In this document: one piece after another, positions 1-11,936 of the stretch | Position numbering within the stretch: position 1 is the stretch's first letter | Layout: every line of letters begins with the position of its first letter | NCBI RefSeq assembly: GCF_001704415.2 | Contig: NC_030817.1 | Location: 55,227,550-55,291,549 of the forward strand | Length of the DNA stretch: 64,000 nucleotides | Direction: 5' to 3' | From: Capra hircus | Taxonomy: Eukaryota; Chordata; Mammalia; Artiodactyla; Bovidae | Notes under the pieces: generated by a model | Databases searched by the model: none | What the model saw: the letters and a program-made list of their open reading frames with translations, nothing else | Told to the model about the DNA's origin: nothing | Position numbers and translations under genes: made by a program

Positions 1-44
1 AAAAAGACACATGTCTTATTGGATTAAGGGTCTACCCTGCTCCC

Positions 45-190
45 ATATGACTTCATCTTAACCAATTTCATCTATAAAGATGCTATTTTTCTAAACTTGG
101 TCACAAGAACTCCAGTTCTGAGGTACTGGAGTCAGATCTTCCACATATATTTTGGGGAGAAACAATTCAACCCACAACAATGACTGAATC
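45..190. repeat. Ancient interspersed repeat fragment, family unresolved
   Basis: The text reads like a diverged copy of a widespread old mammalian repeat, with a tract about rising gel-like phrases such as 'ctgaggtactgg' and 'ttttggggagaaacaattcaa'. I cannot name the family with confidence. It lies just upstream of the first duplication copy. Confidence 0.35.
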
Positions 191-1376
191 ATACCATGTC
201 TGATCCATCTGTCATCAATGATGTCTGGGGAATTTCTAAAACAGGAAAAAAATGTAGGAATCCCCATAAAAATTGAACCACCCGTTATTCCCAGCACAGG
301 AACCGGAGGCTACTTCCACACCTCTGCTTCTTGGGTAGAGATATTTATAATTGTTGCCTCTTCAGGGGAAACGTGAAAGTTAGCCAACTCACTTAAGGCT
401 CGGCCACTTTCCTGAGGCTGCTTCCAACTGGCTGACAACCAACTGTTGCTGTTTAAAGAATAAAATCCGCTCATCACGAATAAGGAAATGACTGAATAAA
501 GCCTGGAATTTCTAGGACGGAATTAGGTTGTAGAGCATTTTTCCTCCATGTGGGGAGCTGTGGAGCCACACGAGTACAGAAGAGCATGGAAGGGCCCAGG
601 CCAGCACAGGGCAAGGGGTGCCTAAAGGGGACCACCTGCCTCCAGAGAGAAGACTGCTAAGGCCTGGGCAGGGCCTCCCCAGTTCAGTTCAGTTCAGTTC
701 AGTTCAGTCGCCCAGTCGTATCCGACTCTGCAACCCCATGAATCGCAGCAAGCCAGGCCTCCCCATCTATCACCATCTCCCGGAGTTCACTCAGACTCAC
801 ATCCATCGAGTCAGTGATGCCATCCAGCCATCTCATCCTCTGTCGTCCCCTTCTCCTCCTGCCCCCAATCCCTCCCAGCATCACAGTCTTTTCCAATGAG
901 TCAGCTCTTCGCATGATGTGGCCAAAGTACTGGAATTTCAGCTATAGCATCATTCCTTCCAAAGAAATCCCAGGGCTAATCTCCTTTAGAATGGACTGGT
1001 TGGATCTCCTTGCAGTCCAAGGGACTCTCAAGAGTCTTCTCCAACACCACAGTTCAAAAGCATCAATTCTTCGGTGCTCAGCCTTCTTCACAGTCCAATT
1101 CTCACATCCATACATGACTACTGGAAAAACCATAGCCTTGACTAGATGGACCTTTGTTGGCAAAGTAATGTCTCTGCTTTTGAATATGCTATCTAGGTTG
1201 GTCATAACTTTTCTTCCAAGGAGTAAACATCTTTTAATTTTATGACTGCAGTCACCATCTGAAGTGATTTTGGAGCCCCCCAAAATAGTCAGCCACTGTT
1301 TCCACTGTTTCCCCATCTATTTGCCATGAAGTGATGGGACTGGATGCCATGATCTTCGTTTTCTGAATGTTGAGCT

Positions 1377-2094
1377 TTAAGCCAACTTTTCCAACTCCTC
1401 TTTCACTTTCATCAAGAGGCTTTTTAGCTCCTCTTCACTTTCTGCCATAAAGGTGGTATCATCTGCATATCTGAGGTTATTGATATTTCTCCTGGCAATC
1501 TTGATTCCAGCTTGTGCTTCTTCCAGCCCAGCATTTCTCATGATATACTCTGCATATAAGTTAAATAAGCAGGGTGACAATATACAGCCTTGACGTACTC
1601 CTTTTCCTATTTGGAACCAGTCTGTTGTTCCATGTCCAGTTATAACTGTTGCTTCCTGACCTGCATGTAGGTTTCTCAAGAGGCAGGTCAGGTGATCTGG
1701 TATTCCCATCTCTTTCAGAATTTTCCGCAGTTTATTGTGATACACAGTCAAAGGCTTTGGCATAGTCAATAAAGCAGAAATAGATGTTTTACTGGAACTC
1801 TCTTGCTTTTTCCATGATCCAGCAGATGTTGGCAATTTGATCTCTGGTTCCTCTGCCTTTTCTAAAATCAGCTTGAACATCTGGAAGTTCACGGTTCACA
1901 CATTGCTGAAGCCTGGCTTGGAGAATTTTGAGCATTACTTTACTAGTGTGTGAGTTGAATGCAATTGTGCAGTAGTTTGAGCATTCTTTGGCATTGCCTT
2001 TCTTTGGGACTGGAATGAAAACTGACCTTTTCCAGCCCTGTGGCCACTGCTGAGTTTCCCAAATTTGCTGGCATATTGAGTACAGCTCTTTCAA
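1377..2094 (-). pseudogene. BovB reverse transcriptase core, frameshifted
   Basis: Two overlapping minus-strand frames (1789-2094 and 1377-1892) together cover the palm and finger region of an RTE-type reverse transcriptase. The upstream part carries WKRSVFIPVPKKGN and the downstream part carries GVRQGCILSPCLFNLYAEYI and the catalytic YADD motif (1458-1469). The frame switch near 1800-1890 prevents one continuous protein. The catalytic aspartates are intact at the sequence level, but the shift and the further breaks on either side make this a fossil. A C-terminal piece continues in another frame at 942-1316. Confidence 0.92.
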
Positions 2095-3303
2095 AGCATC
2101 ATCTTTCAGGATTTGAAATAGCTCACCTGGAATTCTGTCACCTCCACTAGCTTTGTTCGTAGTGATGCTTTCTAAGGCCCACTTGACTTCACGTTCCAGA
2201 TGTCTGGCTCTAGGTGAGTGATCACACCATCGTGATTATCTTGGTCGTGAAGATCGTTTTTTGTACAGTTCTTCTGTGTATTCTTGCCACCTCTTCTTAA
2301 TATCGTCTGCTTCTGTTAGGTCCATATGATTTCTGTCCTTTATTGAACCCATCCTTGCATGAAATGTTCCCTTGGTATCTCTAATTTTCTTGAAGAGATC
2401 TCTAGTCCTTCCCATTCTGTCTTTTTCCTCTATTTCTCTGCATTAATCACTGAAGAAGGCTTTCTTATCTCTTCTTGCTATTCTCTGGAACTCTGCATTC
2501 AGATGCTTATATCTTTCCTTTTCTCCTTTGCTTTTTGCTTCTCTTCTTTTCACAGCTATTTGTAAGGCCTCCCCAGACAGCCATTTTACTTTTTTGCATT
2601 TCTTTTCCATGGGGATGGTCATGATCCGTGTCTCCTGTACAATGTCACAAACCTCATTCCATAGTTCATCAGGCACTCTATCTATCAGATCTAATTCCTT
2701 AAATCTATTTCTCACTTCTACTGTATAATCATAAGGGATTTGATTTAGGTCATACCTGAATGGTCTAGTGGTTTTCCCTACTTTCATCAATTTAAGTCTG
2801 AATTTGGCAATAAGGAGCTCATGATCTAAGCCACAGTCAGCTCCTGGTCTTGTTTTTGCTGACTGTATAGAGTTTCTCCATCTTTGGCTGCAAAGAATAT
2901 AATCAGTCTGATTTCAGTGTTGACCATCTGGTGATGTCCATGTGTAGAGTCTTCTCTTGTGTTGTTGGAAGAGGGTGTTTGCTATGACCAGGGTGTTCTC
3001 TTGGCAAAATTCTATTAGCTTTTGCACTGCTTCATTCCGCATTCCAAGGCCAAATTTGCCTGTTACTCCAGGTGTTTCTTGACTTCCTACTTTTGCATTC
3101 CAGTCCCCTATAATGAAAAGAACATCTTTTGGGGGTGTTAGTTCTAAAATGTCTTATAGGTCTTCATAGAACCGTTCAACATCAGCTTCTTCAGCATTAC
3201 TGGTTGGGGCATAGACTTGGATTACGGTGATATTGAATGGTTTGCCTTGGAAACGAACAGAGATCATTCTGTTGTTTTTGAGATTGTATCCAAGTACTGC
3301 ATT

Positions 3304-3492
3304 TCAGACTCTTTTGTTGACCACAATGGCTACTCCATTTCTTCTGAGGGATTCCTGCCTGCAGTAGTAGATATACTGGTCATCTGAGTTAAAATCACCC
3401 ATTCCAGTCCATTCTAGTTCGCTGATTCCTAGAATGTCGACGTTCACTCTTGCCATCTCCTGTTTGACCACTTCCAATTGGCCTTGATTCAT
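3304..3492 (-). pseudogene. BovB AP-type endonuclease, N-terminal remnant
   Basis: The minus-strand frame begins MNQGQLEVVKQ and contains DILGISELEW, the N-terminal strand and catalytic-glutamate region of the apurinic endonuclease that nicks target DNA in RTE elements. The frame opens slightly upstream in the target duplication only because no stop occurs there. It ends about 63 codons in at a stop near 3304; further endonuclease sequence continues in other frames toward 2443. It is part of the dead BovB at 682-3492 and has no promoter or intact downstream frame. Confidence 0.9.
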
Positions 3493-3579
3493 GGGCCTCC
3501 CCACCTCCGTGTCAACTTTTTGTCAGACCAGAGACCTGGGATCTTGGTACAGCCCAAATGGTAAGGAAAGGGCCATGCA

Positions 3580-3790
3580 TGCATGTTAAGTAGCTTCAGT
3601 GGTGTCTGACTCTTATGTGACCCCATGGACTGTAGCCACCAGGCTCCTCTATCCGTGAGGTTCTCCAGGCAAGAATACTGGAATGGGCTGCCATGCCCTC
3701 CTCCAGGAGATGTTCTCAACCCAGGGACTGAACCTAGGTCTCCCACATTGCAGGGTGCATTCTTTACCATCTGAGCCACCAGGGAAGCCT
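3580..3790 (-). repeat. Bov-tA SINE
   Basis: Full-length ruminant tRNA-headed SINE in minus orientation. The Bov-A body comes first on the plus strand and the tRNA-like head, ending in the complement of gcttccctggtggctca, lies at the right end. It is present in duplication copy 1 and absent from copy 2. Confidence 0.92.
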
Positions 3791-4749
3791 GGAAAGAGCC
3801 ATAGAGAAGGAGATACATAGAACACTTTCAGTTGCCTTCTCAAGCAAGAAATCCAAGCTAGATCTCATTTAGAAGGGAAATGTGACATTTCCAGTAACAC
3901 CAGTATTGTGGAGAAATCTGTAACTATTACAATTAGAATAGTTGAGTTGTTTCTGTAAAATATACACATAAACTCTTTGTCAGATCAATAAAAGTTTAAG
4001 CGTCTGTCACAGACTAGGTTCCCTGAGAAACAGAGTAAACTAGAGATGTGACGTTAACTGCATTACTGGAAGATGCTCTTGAGAGATACGCCTGTGGGGG
4101 GTGAAGAGAGCAGGATTGGGCCAAGGGATGAAAGTGGCGATGCAGTCCCCACACAGGCCTCCACAGATTCCACAAAGAGCTCTGGAACTGGGAGAGGCCT
4201 GAGGATTTATCTCAGTGTGGGGTAAGGAGGCAGGCAATTACTACCCCTCCTGCCCTCATCGATCAATCGTTGGCCAAGAGGCCTCCCAGGGAAGCGGGCA
4301 TGACCTTGATCATGGTTGAGCCCCTCAGCTAAGGCAGTTCCTTCCTGGAGAAGAATTCATCTGTGTTTTGTTAGCAGCTAGGAGAATGAGTGCCTAGAAG
4401 CTGAAGCGGGGGTGGCAGTCTGAGCAACACACCATAGCCTCATACGTGACTCTTCTCACTCTGGAAAGACTACCAGAGAGTTGACACATTCAAAACACAC
4501 ACACCATGGGCGCACTCTGCACGTGCTGGCATCCTTCACTCCATCTGCAGAAACATCTAATCCTAAAGATTCCTCCACTTGACACAATTCACCCACCCCT
4601 CATTTAATCACCAATGCACTCATGTCCTTCCTGAGTGGTAGGACTACTCTTAAGGTATATCCAGATAATATTCATTTCTTGTCTAGAGCAAGTTCTCATT
4701 TCTGATAACCTCTGGGCTGACTGGTTAAATAAACTGAGATATAACATCC
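3791..4749. other. Intergenic stretch, part of duplication copy 1
   Basis: No gene seen. 3972-3987 matches 8464-8478 in copy 2. About 4000-4700 has no clear counterpart in copy 2 and is probably either an unrecognised insertion here or sequence lost there. Confidence 0.4.
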
Positions 4750-4948
4750 GTGGCTTCAGTAGTGAGGAATCTGCCTGCCGAGAAAGAGAAACGGGTTCAA
4801 TCTCTGGGTTGAGAAGATTCCCTGAAGAAAGAAACAGCAATGCACTCCAGTATTCTTACCTTGGAAATCCCATGGACAGAGGAGCCCAGCAGTGGCTACT
4901 GTCCATGGGGTCACAAAAAAGTCAGACACAACATAGCAACGAAATGAC
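4750..4948 (+). repeat. Bov-tA SINE, diverged
   Basis: Plus orientation: a tRNA-like head (gtggcttcagtagtgaggaa) followed by the Bov-A body ending near a degenerate gtcagacacaac. More diverged than most copies in the window. Confidence 0.85.
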
Positions 4949-5401
4949 ACAATAATATCCGTTATGTTAGAGATCACTTAAACTGAAGTTATAGACGACA
5001 ATAATTATAACAGTGTGCACCATATGATCTCATTTCTGGGTAAAGATACACATATGAAGTCTTTCAGAATGGCCACTAAAACAGGGTGTGTAGTTATCTC
5101 TGGACAGTGGGATTATGGAGGGCTCAAATTTTTCTCTTCTTGCTTAAAGGTATTTTCTGATCAACCCAATAAGCATTGTTACTTCTGTAATAGGACAAAA
5201 AACTGTTTCTCCTCTGAAGAGTAGATACAGTTTGGGAAGAGCAGGCCTTATGACTATGTTAATCAAGTAGTGATTTGTTTAATCACCAGGGGCAGAAATT
5301 AGGAACAGGACTTTAAATGGAATTTGTACATTATACTGGCCACTTCAGATCCCAGGAAATTAGGAAAGGACAGGTCTGAGTAAGAGAAGAAGTTTTCGAC
5401 C

Positions 5402-5640
5402 TGTGCTGTTCAAAACATTGGCCATCAGCCACATGTGACTTTTGGGCACTTATGTGGCTGATTCAAACTGGAGTGTGCTTTAACTGTAAAGTACAAGATT
5501 TCAAAGATTTAGTATTAAAAATGTAAAATATCCCATTAATAATTTTAATACTACACCTTCAGATGATGATATTTTGGGTATATTGGGTTAAATAATATAC
5601 AATATTAAAAATAATTTCTCCTGTTTCTTTCTAGTCTAGA
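5402..5640 (-). mobile_element. hAT-Charlie-type DNA transposon relic
   Basis: Contains the terminal-type motifs ctgtgctgtt and agccacatgtg, and an internal AT-rich tract including attgggttaaataa, matching from memory a short non-autonomous hAT family of placental mammals. It interrupts duplication copy 1 and has no counterpart in copy 2. Confidence 0.65.
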
Positions 5641-6452
5641 AATTCGTCGGGAAGCACAAGTTCTCTGAAATACTTCTCCAAAGCATATACAATTTGAAAA
5701 AGTAATTGTCTCACAAGATACCCACCAACATTACAGTTTTACTTGGGGCTTTCCTAGGGCCACCACCCAAGAGTGGTGGCAGAAGCGGTGGCTCATTGGG
5801 CTGACAAAAGAGCACATCAGATGAGCTCTGTGCGCTGCAAGGCCATTAAATGCAACCACCTGACTGTGCGCCTGTCAGTCTATGCAATCGAAGTCTATCA
5901 GCTCAGAGAAAGTTAAGGAAACAACATGCTGTTGCAGACAGACATTAACATCTTCCTGTGGGAAAATTTGGGACGCTGCACGGGAACTGCCCATTGCACC
6001 TACATGCCAGGTGTTGACTTGAGTTGAACTGAGCATGTGATGGAAGGATTCTGACCTATCCCCAAGGCAGAAGATCAGTAACTTGGGAAAAGTGCCTTTA
6101 AGGAAGAATGGTTTACTCTTCATGACATGTGCGGTTTTGTCTTTGATTGATTTATTCTTGGCTTTTAATGCTGATCAGTGTCCAAAATTAAGATACAGTC
6201 AGTGGTTACTCCAAGCTATGTTTACATGGAAAAGCACAAGCTACTTTATAACTCATACAGATCAATCCAAACCTAGGTAAACGCTTTTAGATTATTAGGT
6301 AATATTTATAGAAATCTCAGAGAACCCTAAATATATCTCAATTATCATTTCATCTTCTCAGCTATTTAGAAGGTATTTTTCTACCTGCAATAAACAAAAA
6401 GAGTGTAACGTGTAACTTGAGCTTGGAACTAATTCCAAAGGCCCAGTCAGAA
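5641..6452. other. Distal part of duplication copy 1
   Basis: No gene recognised. 6199-6265 matches 9729-9790 of copy 2, including the shared core ggttactcca. The 82-aa minus and 65-aa plus open frames here have no recognisable features. Confidence 0.4.
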
Positions 6453-6574
6453 GAAATTTTTCTTTTTGTGATGTGACATACAAGGTCTTAGGTTGCCTGA
6501 CAAGGGATCAAATCTGCGTCCCCTGCGTTGGAAGCATGGAGTCTTAATCACTGAACCTCCAGGGAGGCCCCAAC
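6453..6574 (-). repeat. CHR-type tRNA SINE, short copy
   Basis: The minus strand begins with ggggcctccctggagg, followed by a tRNA B-box-like region; truncated before the long CHR tail. Confidence 0.7.
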
Positions 6575-6972
6575 AACTTTTTGTTACAATAAGATACAAC
6601 TAATAAAGTGATTGCTACCTGAGTGGTGCTCCCCAAATCTCCCTTTATTCCAGGTTTCAGGAATTCCTCTTCACAGAACACCATCTGATGCCTTACTAGG
6701 TAGGCACTCAGTGAGCTGTGATCAGTTATTATTTAGCATCATGCTTCTCAAACTTCTCCCTCTGGAGCTATGGAATTATGTACAGTTTCTGTAAGTTTTA
6801 TGAGGAAACTTTTCGCATGTAATGGAACACACAAAAAAACAAGCATTTTGGAAAACCCAAAGAGGATCAATTTTGTATGGAGAAAACAGAAAATATTATA
6901 GTAAACAGTGGTATTTGACCTGAGACTTTAGAGATTCATGATAATAGCCAGGTTCAGCCACACGGCAAACAA

Positions 6973-7233
6973 AGCTGCTAAGTCGCTTCAGTCGTGCCCG
7001 ACTCTGTGCGACCCCATAGACGGCAGCCCACCAGGCTCCCCCGTCCCTGGGATTCTCCAGGCAAGAACACTGGCGTGGGTTGCCATTTCCTTCTCCAATG
7101 CATGAAAGTGGAAAGTGAAAGTGAAGTCGCTCAGTCGTGTCCGACTCTTCGTGACCCCATGGACTGCAGCCTACCAGGCTCCTCCATCCATGGGCTTTGC
7201 CAGGCAAGAGTACTGGAGTGGGGTGCCATCGTT
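6973..7233 (-). repeat. BOV-A2 SINE
   Basis: Two Bov-A monomers in minus orientation joined by the characteristic linker catgaaagtg...aaagtgaagtcgctcag. It sits between the two duplication copies. Confidence 0.93.
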
Positions 7234-7317
7234 ATTCCTGTTGCTATTATTACTGTCAGCAGTATCCATTCTCATCAATTGAGAAGATGGCACAACTTCA
7301 GTGCTGGGACACAGACA

Positions 7318-9835
7318 GGAATCGTCATAGGAACCAAATCAATTGTGCACAGCATAGCAAAGAGAGATCACCTCTACACCTCTGCTTTTCAGCAAGACTA
7401 TGCAAATCTGTTTCCCAAGGGAAACATGAAAATTTCTCAATTTGGCCAGGGTCTTGCCTCATCCATGAAGCTTTTCCAGATTTGCTAAAGAACAGTTGCT
7501 GCTTAAGGAAATTTAAAGGGCTATAAAATACTTTTCATTCGCCATAATATAAAGGACAAAACTTGGTTCAACTTGAGAGCAATTTTTTCTCTTAAAATGC
7601 CAGACATTCTCTGCAATTAGCATTTCCCTTAAATACATTTTATTCAAATACTGTTAGCATAATCTGCCATGTCCCTGTGCCTTTTTTTAAAGTTCTGTGT
7701 GCTGTGAAGGGGGTCTTTTTAAAGAGAGATGACTGGAGTGCCTTGTTAAAAATGGAAAGTCTCTCCATATAGAAGTACAGTCTGACATTTGTCTTGAGTC
7801 ATATTTTCTGGTTCACAGTTGGAATGATACCGTGTGCATGTTTCAAGCCAGGTGCAGATAAACCAGCTTGAATAACCCCTTTCATCACCACTTTCTTTGA
7901 CTAGATGACAGAGACCCAACAAGGCTCTAAGGACGAACCGCTCAACTTGAAGAAAAGATGGATTCTGGATCCACTGAGGTAGCTGCGTTTTCCAGTTTGG
8001 TGGTAGCTAATATAATAATATTATCACTCTACTCACATTCAGCATCCCTGAGACAGAGGCATCTTGGAAGGGAGAAAACGTAATGGCCCCATGGGAAGTT
8101 ATATACCATGGACATAGCTTTTGAGGGTAGCAGTGCTAAGTAAGTTCACTGCAACCAGCCCAGCCCAGGGTCAGTGGAGTTCAGGCATCTTCAAAGTGAA
8201 CCAATGGACTAAAAAACAAAAGCTCCCCACAATCCCTTGAATATTTTCTTAGAGTTAAGACTTTGGGCCCTGGTACAGTCTAAATAGTAAAGGGCCCTCC
8301 AATGGCTAATACATAACACTTATTGCTGCCCTTTGCAAGTGAGGGCTTCAAATTATATGACATTTTTGTATCCAAGCAGTATGAAGAAATCCTTATCTAA
8401 AACATATAGTACTAAATATTACTAAATTTGTGTCATCTTTGAAAGATATTTGACAAAAATAATCACTTTGTCAGATCATATATCATCAAAAGTCCACTTT
8501 ATTACAATGCTCTAGTATCGCCTTGAAGTACATATGAGAGAGCATAAATGTCAAGAAGGTTTCAGTAAGTCATTTATATACCTTAGTGCCAGGCATTCTA
8601 TGGCACCATTTGTTTCGTGAGTGGAAATGCACAGTTTCAAAGAAACCTCACACAAAAGAACTCAAATATCCCACACTCAAAAGCACACTTGCCCTCTCAC
8701 TCAGGAGACGGCACAACACAGGGGGTCCTTGTTCTCAATGTCTCTAGTCTCTAGGTGGTGTCCATTCACCTTCCACGTGAAAATCCTCCTGGAATGGGGC
8801 CTGTGGACAACAGCAGATTTGTTGATTTGTTAATTAAAGCACACTTGTATGAAAGATCATTAAAAAATCAGCGTGGTAGACAGAATTGTACTACATGATC
8901 CCGCTTCTGAAAGAAAAAATGTATATAGGGCAAACACTGTGGAGAGATCCACTAAAATGTTGCCAGCAAGCTGACTCTGGATGGTTGCAGATAATTCCAT
9001 CTTTATCTCATTGCTTGCCAGTATTACCAAAATGATAGTGTTCCACAATAGAACCCTTGTCCCTTAAGAAGTAGATACTTCTCTTGGGAGATGGACATGA
9101 AGCTACTTTAGACAATGAATGTGAGTAATAGTTGATGATATTAGGATGGAGTTTTAAATATAGTCAGCGTAATAGTTGCCACTTCAGAGCCCCAGAACTT
9201 GGGGAAGGACAGATCTGGGTAAAATAAAAAGGCTTTAGACAGATGGGAAAGTACATGAGTTCACTGAAAGCTCAAGAAAAAGTGAAAATGTTATAGCTTG
9301 AAAATAATGTAGCTTTCCCTGACTCCCTTATAAGTCAAATGCTGGGCCTCTGCCAGGCAGAAAGACCCATACTACTTAACTGCTGTATATTTGAAGCTAT
9401 ACGTCTAGGGGCTTGGTAAGAGAGCAATGCACTTATGCTGAAAGGGGAAAACCAAGGGCCATGAGCCTGTGGGAGAGCTGAATCAGGCCTGGCCCAGGGC
9501 AGTGGATATAAACTAGCCACAAGAGTGAATCAGTAGTGTGGATCTGTGTGGAACTCTCCATCAGACAGGTGCATCCTGGCCCATTCCCTAGGAAGAAAAC
9601 CAGTAACCCTGGAGATGAACATGATATGAGGAATGAATCAATGTAGTTTATAATGAATGACATGTCATTTTGATTTGGGTTATTTTGTTTGTTGACCTTT
9701 GAAAGTAGCGTCATAATTAACATGCAGTTGATGGTTACTCCAGAGAGGTTCCTTCAAAAACACACAAATTGGTTAAATTGATCCAGATGAAGCCAAATAA
9801 GGGAGAAACTACTTTGACTACCTCCAAATTTCAAT
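7318..9835. repeat. Tandem duplication, copy 2 (less interrupted)
   Basis: Matches copy 1 in order at 7374-7389, 7417-7432, 7491-7510, 7551-7590, 8269-8296, 8464-8478, 8891-8910, 9176-9240 and 9729-9790. It lacks the BovB, the Bov-tA SINEs and the hAT relic found in copy 1, so it is closer to the original unit. About 0.5 kb at 7600-8250 has no obvious partner in copy 1. No exon, start codon context or known protein motif was recognised. Confidence 0.7.
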
Positions 9836-10110
9836 TCTATTTTCAGGTAAGAAAAGGGTGGAAGCTTTTCTAGTTCTTAGATTCTTTAATTTCATTCTTC
9901 TTATCTCTTTCTCCCTTTCTAAAATATTCTGATCCTCCTCACTCATAAGGTTTTGAATTCTTGAACATATTAAGTCCAAACCGAAATGAAGATTAATAAA
10001 ACATTTTTATACTGCAAATTAAAATTGAACGCTGCTTAAAAGCTACCATAAATCTTGTAGTTCACTTTATTTAGAGTCAATGGAACTTTTCAGTCTTTGT
10101 GACAACGTGC

Positions 10111-10374
10111 TAAAGCTGAAACTCCAGTACTTTGGCCACCTCATACAAAGAGTTGACACATTGAAAAAGACTCTGATGCTGGGAGGGACTGGGTGCAGGA
10201 GGAGAAGGGACGGCAGAGGATGAGATGGCTGGATGGCATCACTGACTCAATGGACATGAGTCTGGGTGAACTCCAGGAGTTGGTGATGGACAGGGAGGCC
10301 TGGTGTGCTGCGATTCATGGGGTCGCAAAGAGTCGGACACGACTGAGTGACTGAACTCAACTGAACTGAACTGA
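10111..10374 (+). mobile_element. BovB 3' end (ART2-type fragment)
   Basis: Plus-strand BovB C-terminal and 3' region, from gctgaaactccagtactttg to the terminal actgaactgaactga repeat. Heavily 5'-truncated, no intact frame. Confidence 0.93.
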
Positions 10375-10409
10375 GGCATCTTAGATAAGTAACTTAAACA
10401 CAAGCAACC

Positions 10410-10505
10410 TCCTCAGCAACTCTACAAGGAAGCTGTTATTATCATCATTATCATCCCCATTTCGTAGACAAGGAGACATTCTCAGAGAAAAAAACCCATA
10501 ACACA
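10410..10505 (-). repeat. MIR SINE fragment (weak)
   Basis: Minus-orientation MIR-like core: short repeated ATT, then atccccatttcgtagacaag, resembling the complement of the MIR conserved centre. Confidence 0.45.
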
Positions 10506-10904
10506 ATACCTGGAATGTAATTACTGCTATGCAAGTGTCAGTTTTAAATGCACTTAAAGTTAGTATTTAACACCCAGCCAATCAAGACTATACCTGGTTT
10601 GTTTCCAGAGAAGCAAGTCTCAGCCAGTGCTGTTTCTAAATGTAGGAGCCAGGTAGTCCAATGTCTGAGAAATCAAGCATAGTTTCCATCAATTAATGTC
10701 CAGACTAACAATGAAATTGACTTTATCAGCTGCTTCTTCATGCCACATATTTAATAATCACACTTTAAAAAATTCCCAGTTTAAGGATTAGGATTACAGA
10801 TGAGGAGAAGCTGCCACTCTTGACTTAATTTAATCTAGGCCATATACAATATGTGAAAATGCAATACTCCTTGAAAAGTATTCTGTAACAATATTCTAGA
10901 ATAG

Positions 10905-11085
10905 GAGATTTGCAAAATTTTTTTTGGCAAAGGGCCAATAGATAATTTTGGTTTGGTGGTCATATACATTTTTGTTGCTACTAAAGTTGCTTCTTTTTAT
11001 AACTATATAGCCAATTATGTAATAATGTAAAAATTATTTTTGGTTCAGGTGGCCAGACTAAAATTTTAGAATATAGGCTAAGAAT
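10905..11085 (+). mobile_element. hAT-Charlie relic (second family)
   Basis: Contains the diverged phrases gcaaagggccaatagata and gtggccagactaaa, typical of the old 'aaagggccagatag' hAT family of mammals. Confidence 0.55.
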
Positions 11086-11465
11086 AGTTTAAAAAAACAA
11101 AAACAAAGAATAAGTGGCAGATACTGTATGTGGCTTACAAATCCTAAAATATCTGAAATATTAACTACAGAAAAAGTCTGCTGATTGCTAGAGAATCATA
11201 AAATAAGGGTATCACTATTAAAAAAGTAACCTTTTACTCCTAAATTTTTCTAGTCAACAGAGCTAGTTTATTTTTTCAAAATAAGCACAACAACAACACA
11301 TAATCATCTCAGAGGACAATCAGCCATCTGCCATTTGACAAAATCCAACATCCATTCTTGACTTAAAAATTCTCAGCAAATCAATAATGGAAGAGAACCT
11401 CCTTAATCTTATAAAGGACATCTAAGAAAATCTATAGCTATCATCATAATTTTAAAGATAAAATA

Positions 11466-11927
11466 AGGGAAACGGGTTACCTGGAGACTTAACTTCCTAT
11501 AGCCAATAGTACTTGTGCGGAAGAAGCGTGGCTAGAGGAGGCCTGGAGAAGTGAAGCTGGGCGTGTCCGGGGCTGTAGTGTTCCCTGCGGTCATCCTTCC
11601 ATATTACCAGATTTTTTTAAGGTCTGACCTGTTCCCTCCTAGACGCTGAGTCTTTAGCGGATTCCTTCCCTGCCTTATCTTTGGTCAGTTTTAGGAGGAG
11701 GCCGGACACGGGTCAAGAGGGAGTCTGAGACTTCTTGTGGGGAACAAGGGTAGAGTGTGAAAGAAAGTTCGCTCTATGTGGACAACTGTGAGCTTCAGAA
11801 AATAAAATACCACAGAATCGTTTTGGCTGTTGGGAATGAGGGTGACGGCGCTGTAGGGAACATCAGTTAAGAGTGAGAAACAACCGCAGAGTGTGGTTTT
11901 GGAAGAAAAAGAGGACTCAGACATCTC
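11466..11927. other. Unidentified CpG-bearing insert within L1 ORF2
   Basis: This block sits between two L1 segments that should be contiguous and is bordered by similar A/T words (ataaaaata near 11458, ataaaata at 12213). Its left part has a CCAAT word (agccaatag), an ETS-like gcggaag and several CpGs; on the minus strand an open frame could start in the context ggagatgtctgag near 11923. It could be a retrocopied 5' exon, an LTR remnant or a captured promoter. No product is recognised. Confidence 0.4.
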
Positions 11928-11936
11928 CTTGTCAGT

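Larger units (their letters stand above)
682..3492 (-). mobile_element. BovB LINE (RTE clade), 5'-truncated, near full length
   Basis: This is a BovB retrotransposon read on the minus strand. Its 3' end at 682 is the typical short ttcag-type repeat that BovB uses instead of a poly-A tail, and its 5' end at 3492 falls at the first residues of the endonuclease domain, so only the 5' leader seems to be missing from the usual ~3.2 kb. It is flanked by a perfect 11-bp target-site duplication, gggcctcccca, at 671-681 and 3493-3503. The coding region is broken into several frames by frameshifts and stops, so it is not autonomous. BovB is known for its patchy spread among vertebrates by horizontal transfer. 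Confidence 0.95.
281..6290. repeat. Tandem duplication, copy 1 (enlarged by insertions)
   Basis: Nine short blocks match 7318-9835 in the same order and orientation: 311-330, 365-380, 441-460, 513-545, 3543-3574, 3972-3987, 5018-5040, 5340-5400 and 6199-6265. The changing offset between matches is partly accounted for by insertions present only here: a BovB (682-3492), Bov-tA SINEs (3580-3790, 4750-4948) and a hAT relic (5402-5640). Similarity is patchy, perhaps 65-75% by eye, so the duplication is old. No exon of a known gene family was recognised in it. Confidence 0.7.

Noticed and set aside
6896..7207. Conserved-looking ~100-aa frames repeated across the window
   Set aside because: These frames (for example at 6896-7207, 35476-36005, 44759-45136, 60199-60427) are translations of Bov-A and BOV-A2 SINEs, not a protein family.
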